Below, in pieces: positions 1 through 7,652 of a stretch of DNA of 64,000 nucleotides. The notes beneath the pieces were generated by a model. The model worked only from the letters and a program-made list of their open reading frames with translations. It was not told where the DNA came from and did not search any database. Within the stretch, counting starts at the first letter, position 1. Each line of letters begins with the position of its first letter. The stretch is from positions 1-64,000 of the forward strand of contig NZ_JAMXOF010000001.1 of assembly GCF_024055595.1 (NCBI RefSeq), given 5' to 3'. A program made the translations under genes and the position numbers. This DNA comes from Mucilaginibacter aurantiaciroseus (lineage in GTDB: Bacteria > Bacteroidota > Bacteroidia > Sphingobacteriales > Sphingobacteriaceae).

Positions 1-9
1 TTTTATAAT

Positions 10-393
10 GCGCTCACAATCAAACCTTCCAAAATTATACTACTGACAATATCGTGCCACCACCGCCTGTGGTTATTACCGGTATATTTGAGGGTAAACT
101 ACGTCCTGTAGCCCTATCTTAATCCGTTAGTAAACGGACTAAACGAGAACCCTTCAACCAAAAGTTGAGGGGTTTCTTTGTTTATAACCTTTTCCTGTTT
201 GCCATGGAGAGCCTGTAAAACTACGCCTTTCCAACAAGCCAAATGTTCACGTTCACGCTGGTGAACACACACGCGTTTTTGTAAAGCGCTCACAATCAAA
301 CCTTCCAAAATTATACTACTGACAATATCGTGCCACCACCGCCTGTGGTTATTACCGGTATATTTGAGGGTAAACTACGTCCTGTAGCCCTAT
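10..393. repeat. 108-bp direct repeat (10-117 and 286-393) around a 168-bp spacer
   Basis: Positions 10-117 and 286-393 read the same, offset by 276 bp, starting with GCGCTCACAATC and ending with GTAGCCCTAT. The second copy runs in frame into the ATPase gene that follows. The first copy reads the same peptide but stops at once (TAA at 117-119). The spacer carries a terminator-like hairpin. It could be a duplicated gene 5' end, or the scar or attachment site of a small insertion; the sequence alone does not decide. Confidence 0.85.
148..181 (+). terminator. Rho-independent terminator-like hairpin
   Basis: AACCCTTCAAC (148-158) pairs with GTTGAGGGGTT (164-174) with one mismatch, and a T-rich stretch follows to 181. 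It lies between the two copies of the 108-bp repeat and would end transcription from a gene left of the window. Confidence 0.55.
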
Positions 394-419
394 TTCAATC
401 ACCTAAAAACCGCCCCAAA

Positions 420-1493
420 ATGACCCAAAACCACTCCGCAGTACGGCCTGACTTTATTGAAAAAATTCGCGCCGAAGCCCGGGGCGTAACTTACCGCCCG
501 GCTAAAAGGAAAAAAGAAGTAGCCCCACCACCCGACCCCGACGAATGCCGCTACCTGTTTAACGTTGCTACCGGTAACCGCTGGATGGAACTTGGCGAAC
601 GCGAGCCCACGCCTCAAATGCTTTTTGGTGAGCTTTGGTACCAAGGCGAACTCGCTATACTGTTTGCTGATACCAATGTGGGTAAAAGCGTACTGGCCGT
701 ACAAATTGGTAATAGCATAGCCGAAGGCAAACCCATTGCGGCCTTTGCCCTGCAGGCCGAACCTGCCAAAGTACTATACATTGATTTTGAACTTGGCCTG
801 ATGCAGTTTTACACACGTTATACCAATGCGCAGGGGAGTTATAGTTTTACCGATAGGTTTATACGCGCCCAGTTTAACCCCAATACCGGCCTGCCCGGCG
901 GCGATAGTAACAATGACGATCATCTGATTGCCGGTATTGAGTACAGGATCCAGCAATTAAAGGCCACGGTACTCATCATTGATAATATTAGTTGCCTGCG
1001 CGGCGGTACCGAAAGCGCCCATGTAGCGCTGAGCCTTATGAAAAATTTTAAGGCACTAAAAAACGATTATAACCTATCTATTTTGGTGCTGGCCCATACG
1101 CCTAAACGCCGTAACCCGGGTGTGCCGCTCTCGGCCGACGACTTGCATGGCAGCAAGCTGCTAATGAACTTTGCCGATAGCGCCTTTGCCCTGGGCACCA
1201 GCGCGGCCGACCCACATCTGCGTTACCTGAAACAAATTAAACAGCGTAACACCGCGCAGATCTATGGCGAAGATAATGTATGCCTTTGCCGCATTACTAA
1301 GCCCGGCGACTTTTTACAAATGCAGTTTGAAGGCCAAAGCCACGAATACCTGCATCTGCGTACCCGCCTAACCAACCAGCAGGTATTAGCCCCCAAAGTA
1401 GCCCAACTTGCTGCCGCTGGTTACAACCAACGCCAAATAAGTAATGAATTGGGTATTGCTGTAGGGTTGGTTAATAAGTTGATGGAGAGGTAA
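420..1493 (+). CDS. RecA-fold AAA ATPase (RepA-like, mobile-element type)
   Basis: A 357-residue ATPase. ADTNVGKS at residues 83-90 is the Walker A loop and LIIDN around D188 is Walker B, the layout of the AAA_25/RepA-like branch of the RecA superfamily. The last 35 or so residues (ending near NELGIAVGLVNKLMER) look like a helix-turn-helix. In Bacteroidota such proteins commonly sit on integrated or conjugative elements; whether this one helps replication or is only a regulator is unknown. The frame is also open upstream to a GTG at 330, but that extension lies mostly inside the 108-bp repeat. ATG 420 is preferred because related proteins, as I recall them, begin shortly before the I-AEAR-TYR segment. 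It may mark the edge of the accessory island. Confidence 0.75.
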   Translation: MTQNHSAVRPDFIEKIRAEARGVTYRPAKRKKEVAPPPDPDECRYLFNVATGNRWMELGEREPTPQMLFGELWYQGELAILFADTNVGKSVLAVQIGNSIAEGKPIAAFALQAEPAKVLYIDFELGLMQFYTRYTNAQGSYSFTDRFIRAQFNPNTGLPGGDSNNDDHLIAGIEYRIQQLKATVLIIDNISCLRGGTESAHVALSLMKNFKALKNDYNLSILVLAHTPKRRNPGVPLSADDLHGSKLLMNFADSAFALGTSAADPHLRYLKQIKQRNTAQIYGEDNVCLCRITKPGDFLQMQFEGQSHEYLHLRTRLTNQQVLAPKVAQLAAAGYNQRQISNELGIAVGLVNKLMER

Positions 1494-1649
1494 ACTTATA
1501 TTGGTTTCAAAATTCTGCCATGTAAACGAAGTACGCCCTTTGCAACTTAAAGTATTAACTATAATTGTTAGTAAAATTGCTATTTATGTTAGCTAACTGT
1601 TTTATAAACTTAATTTTTTATTTGTTAATTTTTATAAAATCAATGAGTT

Positions 1650-2363
1650 ATGGCAAAAGAAACTATTATAAGAAAAGAGCCGACTATTTCTGTAATACCT
1701 TTAGACAGATATATTACTGCGGATGGAAGTAAAAAAGAAAAAATTCTTGTAAAGGCTAAATTCCAAAATACGTTTATGGTAGCAAGATACTCAAGTCCTA
1801 AATCTGCTATTAATAATTTTATAAAAGGTGTTGAAAGGAAAAATTCGATATTTGACGACTTTATTTAAAAGGAAAACAAAAGGTTACTTGATAGTGATTT
1901 TAAAGTGATAGATCAACGCTGTTCATTAGAAGCTTTACATGTCTTAAAACTTAATTCATCAAAATTATTTATTCGTTATAAAGATCATTTTTCAAAAAAA
2001 AATTTTAAAAGACAAAATACTCATGTATTTTCTGAAGGTGTAGATGTTTCCCTGTCGCCAGATTTTGCCATATATGATAGAGTAACTAAAAAAATAGCAG
2101 GCTTTATAAAGTTAAATTTTTTGAAAAAAACTACAGTAAGGTTAACCTATCAGCAAGGGCAGCTAATTGCAGGGCTTATAAAAGATCATTTAGAGGAGCA
2201 GTTCGAAGTAAAATTCGATAGGAAGTTGTGTGTAGCCATTGACGTGTTTACCGCAAAAGTTATCTATGCACCCGAAGAAATCACTTGGGAAAAAGATAAG
2301 CCTAAACTAAAAGTAGCTTACAGGGAAATATACAACGTTTGGCCGTATTTGAATAAGAATTGA
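1650..2363 (+). pseudogene. Hypothetical gene split by one in-frame TAA (1866-1868)
   Basis: ATG 1650 opens a 72-codon frame that stops at TAA 1866-1868. The same frame then stays open from 1869 to TGA at 2361-2363, with a GTG at 1905 as the first possible restart. Joined, the parts give a 237-codon product: a basic N-terminus (IRKEPTISV, FMVARY, AINNFI), then GVDVSLSPDF, GFIKLNF and KLCVAIDVF. I recall an uncharacterised bacterial family of about 240 residues in which these parts form one protein, which favours a single interrupted gene; I could not check this. The D...D...IK spacing faintly resembles a PD-(D/E)XK nuclease. The region is AT-rich like the methyltransferase that follows. Alternatives are two coupled genes, or stop-codon read-through. 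Confidence 0.6.
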
Positions 2364-2413
2364 GCTTAGGCACTTAAACACCGTTTTTATCAATTTATAA
2401 CATATGAGCAGTG

Positions 2414-2443
2414 TTGACTTTAAGTAACTTATTGCTATTTTTG
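2414..2443 (+). promoter_or_regulatory. Bacteroidota-type promoter of the methyltransferase gene
   Basis: TTG (2414-2416), a 19-bp spacer, then TATTTTTG (2436-2443) match the -33 TTG and -7 TAnnTTTG consensus. The ATG at 2448 is only four bases beyond the box, so the predicted transcript has essentially no leader. Confidence 0.7.
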
Positions 2444-2447
2444 TAAT

Positions 2448-3563
2448 ATGTTTTCTCGTTTCACAAATCACAAAATTTTGTTTGGTCCTGCTAATGATAA
2501 ATTGCAAGAGTTGAATGATAACTCAGTCAACTTAATTGTTACCTCCCCTCCATATCCTATGATTGAAATGTGGGATGAAATTATGGCGGATCAAAACGAG
2601 GCTATTATTAAAGCAAAAGGGAATGGCGTCTTAAGTTTTGAACTTATGCATATAGAGCTTGATCGAATTTGGAAACAAGTAGAAAGAGTTTTATCCCCCG
2701 GAGGCTTCGCATGTATAAATATTGGTGATGCAACGCGGACTATTAATGAACATTTTTCCTTGTACAATAATCATTCTCGTATCGTATCCGCGTTTATAAA
2801 GTTAGGTTTTACAAACATGCCTAACATTATCTGGCGTAAGCAAACTAATGCTCCAAATAAATTTATGGGATCTGGAATGCTTCCAGCCGGTGCTTATGTA
2901 ACATTAGAACACGAGTGGATATTGATATTTCGTAAAGGTGGGAAACGTATTTTTAAAAAGGATATTGATAAGGAATTAAGAAGAGAAAGTGCTTTTTTTT
3001 GGGAAGAGCGAAATGTTTGGTTTTCTGACCTGTGGGATTTAAAAGGGACAAGACAAAAGATTGAAAGTCCATTATCTCGAAGTCGTAGTGCCGCTTATCC
3101 ATTCGAATTGCCATACCGTTTAATTAATATGTATTCTGTTAAAGAGGACGTCGTATTGGATCCATTTTTGGGAACAGGCACTACCACACTGGCAGCTATA
3201 GCGTCAGAAAGAAATAGTGTTGGTGTAGAGATAGATGCTACCTTTCTACCGATTATCGAAGACCATATAATTAATGCCGCCCCTTTGCAGTTGAATAGAT
3301 ATATCCAAAACCGCATTGAGCAACACAAATCTTTTTTAGTTGAGCGTAAAAGTGATGCAAGTAAAAACGAGATTAAGCATTTTAATTCGAACCTGAATTT
3401 TCCAGTTATGACTTCACAGGAAACAGGTATAAAAATGTCTTATGTAAAAGATGTTACCAAGATAGAAGACGAATATAAGGTGAACTACACCGAAGTAACA
3501 AAAAGCGAAGACCTTGTACTTAAAAAGCATAAGATGCCAGCACAGATAATTATAAATTTTTAA
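2448..3563 (+). CDS. Type II DNA methyltransferase, N4-cytosine/N6-adenine beta class
   Basis: A 371-residue SAM-dependent DNA amino-methyltransferase. The catalytic motif IV, TSPPY (residues 32-36), comes first and the SAM-binding motif I, DPFLGTGT (238-245), comes late, which is the beta-class order. TSPPY is typical of N4-cytosine enzymes. It is convergent with, and overlaps by 14 bp, the tail of an operon holding an MjaI-family endonuclease. M.MjaI is a CTAG N4-cytosine methylase, so m4C in CTAG is a reasonable guess for its product, but the specificity is inferred from the partner. The frame is intact, unlike several neighbours, as expected of a protective methylase. The start follows a strong promoter at once. 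Confidence 0.88.
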   Translation: MFSRFTNHKILFGPANDKLQELNDNSVNLIVTSPPYPMIEMWDEIMADQNEAIIKAKGNGVLSFELMHIELDRIWKQVERVLSPGGFACINIGDATRTINEHFSLYNNHSRIVSAFIKLGFTNMPNIIWRKQTNAPNKFMGSGMLPAGAYVTLEHEWILIFRKGGKRIFKKDIDKELRRESAFFWEERNVWFSDLWDLKGTRQKIESPLSRSRSAAYPFELPYRLINMYSVKEDVVLDPFLGTGTTTLAAIASERNSVGVEIDATFLPIIEDHIINAAPLQLNRYIQNRIEQHKSFLVERKSDASKNEIKHFNSNLNFPVMTSQETGIKMSYVKDVTKIEDEYKVNYTEVTKSEDLVLKKHKMPAQIIINF

Positions 3564-4308
3564 TTATTTCCTGATTAATTATGTACCCATTGCTGCCTGC
3601 TATAATATCGTATACAGGCATCCCGAATTCTATTTGATACTGTTGATTTTTGCGCTGATTTGCAGATCGGGCTTTATTTATATAAGGAGCGTACCGCGTG
3701 TATGATTCGGGTTTAATTTGAAGTCCATAAGTCAATTGCCCGTCTTTAAAAACCTCATAGTCAACACCATATTAATGATCAAATTCACCGCTTACCTTTT
3801 TAAATTCAGCTTCTGGGAATAAGCGTTGTAGCGTTACAATAGTGTTATTTTCTCTTATTACAACACCATTCCATGTTTCACAAATCACGCGAAATCGAAC
3901 GCATTGAAAACATTCCTCAGTTGTTAAATTAAAGCCATTGTCTTTTACTGCTTCGTATAATAAGTGAGCTTTAACTCTTAATTGCTTTTCAATTCTGCCA
4001 AATTGAAAATTTAGATTTTTTAAATCCCAAGGCAATCGCCTTGCTATTGAACTATCTTTTAAAACAAGTTGTTCATCGTTTAACAATGTCTGTTGCTCGT
4101 TATTTAATTGTTGAATTTGCTCATTTCTGTATTGCCCGCTGTTGTAATAAAATGCCTCCCAATCTTCTTTGCTGGAAAATTCTTCAATGATAATTAGGCT
4201 GGTAACATAACCAACCGACCATGGATCGTTTAGTATCAGGTCATTCCATATTTGGTTGGTTGATCTGAATTTATTAGCGTCTATCGGTAAAATAAATTCA
4301 TCCATCAC
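3550..4308 (-). pseudogene. PD-(D/E)XK-like nuclease interrupted by one in-frame TAA (3772-3774)
   Basis: The frame starts at 4308 right after the upstream gene's stop, runs 178 codons, meets TAA, then stays open for 73 more codons in the same frame to the stop at 3550. The part after the stop carries what looks like the active site: D183 in GVDYEVF, then Q197-I-K199 in LQIKP, followed by a KARSANQRKNQQY segment. The MjaI-like enzyme of the same operon has a comparable GIDG...SIKP arrangement. The stop therefore removes the likely catalytic core. I do not recognise the family beyond that resemblance. It is the last gene of the controller-endonuclease operon and overlaps the methyltransferase end tail to tail. 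It may be inactivated or read through. Confidence 0.6.
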
Positions 4309-4629
4309 CTAATGATTTTGTCGATCATCCCACATCGCTTGAAGATTGTCAGCGCGATTCTTTAGGTGCGTTATTCTACTTAGCAATGATTGTTTAGCAA
4401 CGGCCAAATCGGCTTCTTTTGTGATATGAAAATAGCCTTTATTTGTACTTCCAATTAAGTAATCACCATCTTTAACCATTTTTCTTATCATGCTTCTGAT
4501 AGTTTCTTGTGTTCGACCAGGGTCAACCTTAGCCGTTAAGCTTTCATAAATTTCATCTGATTTTATAAAATTTGGTGAAACACCAAGTATTATATTTGCG
4601 ATTTCTTCTTTAACTTCTTCTTTAGTCAT
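4309..4629 (-). CDS. Small winged-helix-like protein in the RM operon
   Basis: A 106-residue protein with an acidic N-terminal helix (MTKEEVKEEIANIILG), a central segment of the winged-helix type (DEIYESLTAKV, ETIRSMIRKMVKDGDYL, then GSTNKGYFHI as a possible wing) and a helical C-terminus. Its start overlaps the end of the MjaI-like endonuclease gene by 8 bp and its stop abuts the next gene directly, so all are probably co-translated. It may bind DNA as an accessory or specificity factor for one of the nucleases, or regulate them; nothing in the sequence settles this. No named family recognised. Confidence 0.6.
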   Translation of the reverse strand: MTKEEVKEEIANIILGVSPNFIKSDEIYESLTAKVDPGRTQETIRSMIRKMVKDGDYLIGSTNKGYFHITKEADLAVAKQSLLSRITHLKNRADNLQAMWDDRQNH

Positions 4630-5218
4630 TTTCTATATTAGGTAAATCAAATTCTATAACAAGTTCACTTTTCTTTTTATCATAAAAAATAATTGGTACA
4701 TCAATTACTTCGTTTAAGCCCCGTTTGTTTTTATAAGTAATTGGTTTAATGCTTACAGGAATACCGCCGATTACACCATCAATTCCTTTACTTTCTTCGT
4801 CAGCTGTGGCTAACCGATAATCCTTATCATATTTTGCAGCAATAGCTTTCAAAATCGCTTGCTGGAATTTTAATCCTGCAAAAGTTTTAACTATCACAAG
4901 CTCTTCAACCCATTGTCTTACTATATCACGGTCAATTTTCTGTATGCCTTCCTGAAATGCTTTTACCATTTCCCAAACTTTGTCAGATGCATCATCAATA
5001 GCTTTTGGGTGCTTTTCGAGATACCATTTTTCCCACTCCGCAAGCGATGTGCCCTCAAATTGTTGTATTAGATCGCTCATTTGCCCAACCATTCTTGCTC
5101 TTGTTCCTTGAGCATTTTGATTGGCCAAATTCATGATTTGAGTAGCATACTTAGAATAGCTATATTTTTTACCGGAAAGTAATTCCTGTACTTGTGCATT
5201 TGGTATTTTTATTTTCAT
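4622..5218 (-). CDS. MjaI-family type II restriction endonuclease
   Basis: A 198-residue protein that I recognise as the MjaI restriction endonuclease family (Pfam RE_MjaI type). Features include NQNAQGTRARMVGQMSDLIQ (34-53), WEKWYLEKHPKAIDDA (62-77), IDRDIVRQWVEELVIVKTF (95-113), and a likely active site DEESKGIDG with D147, then VSIKPITYK with K158. MjaI cuts at CTAG. The family pairs with N4-cytosine methylases, and one lies convergently next to this operon. The start at 5218 is adjacent to the stop of the broken controller gene, so expression was probably coupled to it. The frame is intact, so the enzyme may still be active; loss of the controller would change its timing or level. Confidence 0.8.
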   Translation of the reverse strand: MKIKIPNAQVQELLSGKKYSYSKYATQIMNLANQNAQGTRARMVGQMSDLIQQFEGTSLAEWEKWYLEKHPKAIDDASDKVWEMVKAFQEGIQKIDRDIVRQWVEELVIVKTFAGLKFQQAILKAIAAKYDKDYRLATADEESKGIDGVIGGIPVSIKPITYKNKRGLNEVIDVPIIFYDKKKSELVIEFDLPNIEND

Positions 5219-5428
5219 TTATATTCCTTGAAACAATTCACTTAAACTTACTTTAAGTGCTTTTGAAATCTTTTCTAAATTGACAATGGAGATATTCCTT
5301 TGCCCGTTTTCTACACTTGCTATGTAACTTCTATCTAAATCAGCAGCATATGATAGATCTTTTTAGGAAATGCTATTTTGTTCCCTGATCTCTTTTATAC
5401 GTTTGCCTACATTGGATTTAATTTCCAT
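5219..5428 (-). pseudogene. XRE/Cro-type RM controller (C) protein with nonsense codon
   Basis: From ATG 5428 the frame encodes a 69-residue HTH protein, broken only by TAA at 5363-5365 (codon 22). Before the stop it reads VGKRIKEIREQNSIS; after it comes KDLSYAADLDRSYIASVENG and then VNLEKISKALKVSLSELF. These are helices 1 to 5 of an XRE domain of the RM controller type. The stop falls at the near-invariant Gln that opens helix 2 (S-Q-x-x-L), so the parent codon was almost surely CAA, changed by one C-to-T transition. The gene abuts the endonuclease gene. C proteins normally activate their own operon and delay endonuclease expression after transfer to a new host. Confidence 0.85.
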
Positions 5429-5450
5429 TTAGTAAAGATGATGGAATGTA

Positions 5451-5474
5451 GACTATAAGCCAAAGACTATAAGT
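5451..5474 (-). promoter_or_regulatory. C-box-like operators of the RM operon
   Basis: GACTATAAG occurs at 5451-5459 and 5465-5473, 14 bp apart. Read on the coding strand this gives ACTTATAGTC, then CTTATAGTC, just upstream of the controller ATG at 5428. This matches the known C-box theme (GACT...AGTC boxes around TAT) bound by controller proteins of the PvuII/BamHI type. The sites look intact although the controller has a nonsense codon. Confidence 0.7.
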
Positions 5475-5636
5475 AACACATTGTATTTTTAATTCCCCCC
5501 CTAAACCCGATAGGCGGGAAAGCCTTTGCTGCGTAGGCCTGCGCGTTAGGGCAAAGCTTGTACAAATAGCGGGGCTGCGGCATCCGTACGTAGCACTACA
5601 GTACCTTTTCCTTTTGGTTCATTGGTTCATTAGTGC

Positions 5637-5862
5637 CTGTCCATCTGCATATCCTCCCATCTGCATATCCGCACATCCGCATATCCGCACATCTGTATAT
5701 CTTCCTATCTAAAACATATCCGCACATCTAAAGCATATTCCTCCCATCTGCATATCCGCACATCTTCCCATCTAAAGCATATTCCTCCCATCTGCATATC
5801 TGCACATCCGCATATCTTCCCGTCTAAAACATATCCGCACATTTGCATATCTGCACATGTAA
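5637..5862. repeat. Degenerate tandem repeats of CATCTGCATATCCGCA-type words
   Basis: About 220 bp made of variants of CATCTGCATAT, CCGCACATC, CATCTTCC and CATCTAAAACATAT. It lies in the 479-bp gene-free stretch between the RM controller (5428) and the oxidoreductase gene (5908). The first part of that stretch (5475-5636) has a GC-rich hairpin-prone segment near 5510-5560 and no gene. Related words recur inside the ATP synthase operon (58574-58672). Confidence 0.75.
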
Positions 5863-5907
5863 CCCTATCTTCATCGGTGTAATCCTAAAACCATAAATTT
5901 TACCGTT

Positions 5908-7095
5908 ATGAAAATTGCTATGCTTGGCTCGGGCTTTATTGCGCGTTTCTATGCCGATTCGCTGATCGGGCACCGCAGGCTGGATGCGCTGCATGCCGTG
6001 TACAGTCGTAATATAGACAAGGCCAAACAATTTGCTACCGATTATAAGCTGCCTGTATACAGCGATAGCATGCACGAGGTGGTGAACAACCCCGAGGTGG
6101 ATGTGGTGGTGATCTCGCTCCCTAATGATTTACACCTGGCCGCCGTAGCCGCCTGCGCCAAAGCGGGTAAGCACGTGCTGTGTACCAAACCACTTGGCCG
6201 CACCGCTGCCGAGGCCAAACAAATGCTGGATATGGTAGAGCAGGCGGGCGTAATGGGCGGCTACCTGGAAGATTTGTGTTACACCCCCAAGTTTAATAAA
6301 AGCCTGGCCAGCGTAAAGGCGGGCGCATTGGGCCGCATATTGTGGGCCAAAAGCCGCGAGGCGCACCCCGGCCCCCACAGCAACTGGTTTTGGGATAAGG
6401 AGCAAAGCGGCGGCGGCGCCATTGTAGACCTGGGCTGCCACTGTATCGAGATCGCCCGGAACTACATCGGCAAGGACGTTCGCCCGGTAGAGGTGATGTG
6501 TTGGGCGGCCACGCAGGTGCACCCTATTGATGCGGAGGACAATGCCATAGGCATGGTAAAGTACGCTAACGGCGCCATTGGGCAGTTTGAGGTAAGCTGG
6601 TGCTTTCGCGGCGGGATGGACCTGCGCGACGAGGTAATGGGTACCGAGGGCACCATCTGGATCAACAACTTTATGCGCACCGGGTTTGATATGTTTAGCA
6701 CCGGCAAGGGCGGCGGCTACGTGGCCGAAAAGGCCGAGAGCAGCAGCGGCTGGCTCTTCCCCGTGGGCGACGAGGTGAACGAGCTGGGCTACAACCACAT
6801 GTTTACGGATATGTTTGACGCCATTGACCAAAACCGCCCCCCGGCCGAAACGTTTTACGACGGCTACGTGGTGAACGCCATTATCGACGCGGCCTACGCA
6901 TCGGCCAAAACCGGCGCCTGGGAACCTGTGCAGATCACCGATTGGCGCGGCAGCACCAACACCCAAATAGCCACCAATTTTACCAGTTTTAACGACCAGT
7001 ACTATTTAATAAAAGAAGAGATATTGCCCCACGGCGAGCGCAAACTGATCTTGAAAGATAAAACAACCGGGGAGGTAGTGGTGAGGGATGTGTAG
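5908..7095 (+). CDS. Gfo/Idh/MocA-family oxidoreductase
   Basis: A 395-residue NAD(P)-dependent dehydrogenase, probably acting on a sugar or sugar derivative. The N-terminal Rossmann fold opens with GSGFIA (residues 7-12), followed by VDVVVISLPNDLH and the family's KP motif in HVLCTKPLGR. The C-terminal domain has SGGGAIVDLGCHCIEIAR with the conserved Asp and His region. It has no secretion signal, unlike many Bacteroidota relatives, so it should be cytoplasmic. The next gene downstream, after 557 bp, is a TIM-barrel isomerase, a frequent partner in carbohydrate catabolism, but the distance argues against one transcript. The substrate cannot be read from the sequence. Confidence 0.85.
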   Translation: MKIAMLGSGFIARFYADSLIGHRRLDALHAVYSRNIDKAKQFATDYKLPVYSDSMHEVVNNPEVDVVVISLPNDLHLAAVAACAKAGKHVLCTKPLGRTAAEAKQMLDMVEQAGVMGGYLEDLCYTPKFNKSLASVKAGALGRILWAKSREAHPGPHSNWFWDKEQSGGGAIVDLGCHCIEIARNYIGKDVRPVEVMCWAATQVHPIDAEDNAIGMVKYANGAIGQFEVSWCFRGGMDLRDEVMGTEGTIWINNFMRTGFDMFSTGKGGGYVAEKAESSSGWLFPVGDEVNELGYNHMFTDMFDAIDQNRPPAETFYDGYVVNAIIDAAYASAKTGAWEPVQITDWRGSTNTQIATNFTSFNDQYYLIKEEILPHGERKLILKDKTTGEVVVRDV

Positions 7096-7652
7096 GTTTA
7101 GGGAGTTGCGGTAACGGTTTGGGATGGATTACTGCAACGGCTACTAAAAACCTGCCACTTCTTTAATGGCGTTCCCTGCGGGCCGGGCTTTCCGCTCATA
7201 CGCCTGCAGGCCTTAGGCGCAAGGCCGGTATCCGCTGCAATCCCTAACGCGAAGGTCTTGCATGGCGGGCAACGCGAGGTATCGCTTCTCTACAACCATT
7301 CACCGCGCGTTATTGCTGTAAGGGAGGGTTTTGAAAAGCGTTGGCCCAAACGTCAAAGCGGGCGGGCCGGGAGTATGGCGGGAATGACGGTTTAGCTTTC
7401 GAACTCGCGCATGCGGGAGAAAGCGTTAAGAACCGGCAGGGTGGGCGGAAGCGTCGCTTTGACTTGGCCTTTTCTTTTGGTTCGTTTTCTTTGCGGCTAA
7501 GGCAAAGAAAATGAACATCCACAGGCTGATGGAAACTCGCTACCGCACCTAACGAAGAACTAATAGGCGGCTCTGTAAAGTAAAGAGATTGCCACGCTAT
7601 CGCTCGCAAAGTCGCGATGTTAAATAAGGACCAATGAACCAGTAAACCAATT
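7096..7652. other. 557-bp gene-free stretch with a REP-like fragment
   Basis: No convincing coding sequence. It contains GC-rich hairpin-forming DNA around 7160-7290. At 7583-7609 there is a copy of the word GATTGCCACGCTATCGCTCG, the reverse complement of one arm of the REP-like elements at 45647-45736 and 63892-63987. A TTTTCTTTTGGTTCG segment near 7470 resembles one near 5600. I see no gene remnant. Confidence 0.6.

Noticed and set aside
1866..5365. Genome-wide reassignment of TAA to Gln
   Set aside because: Many intact genes here, such as gldK, atpA and hutH, end normally at TAA, so a general recoding is excluded; only local read-through stays possible.
5637..5862. CRISPR array
   Set aside because: Repeat units are short and degenerate, spacers are not unique, and no cas gene is present.
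6130..6966. Long open frame (278 codons) on the minus strand inside the Gfo/Idh/MocA gene
   Set aside because: It is antisense to a gene with clear motifs in GC-rich codons; the product is Ala/Val/His-rich with no domain.
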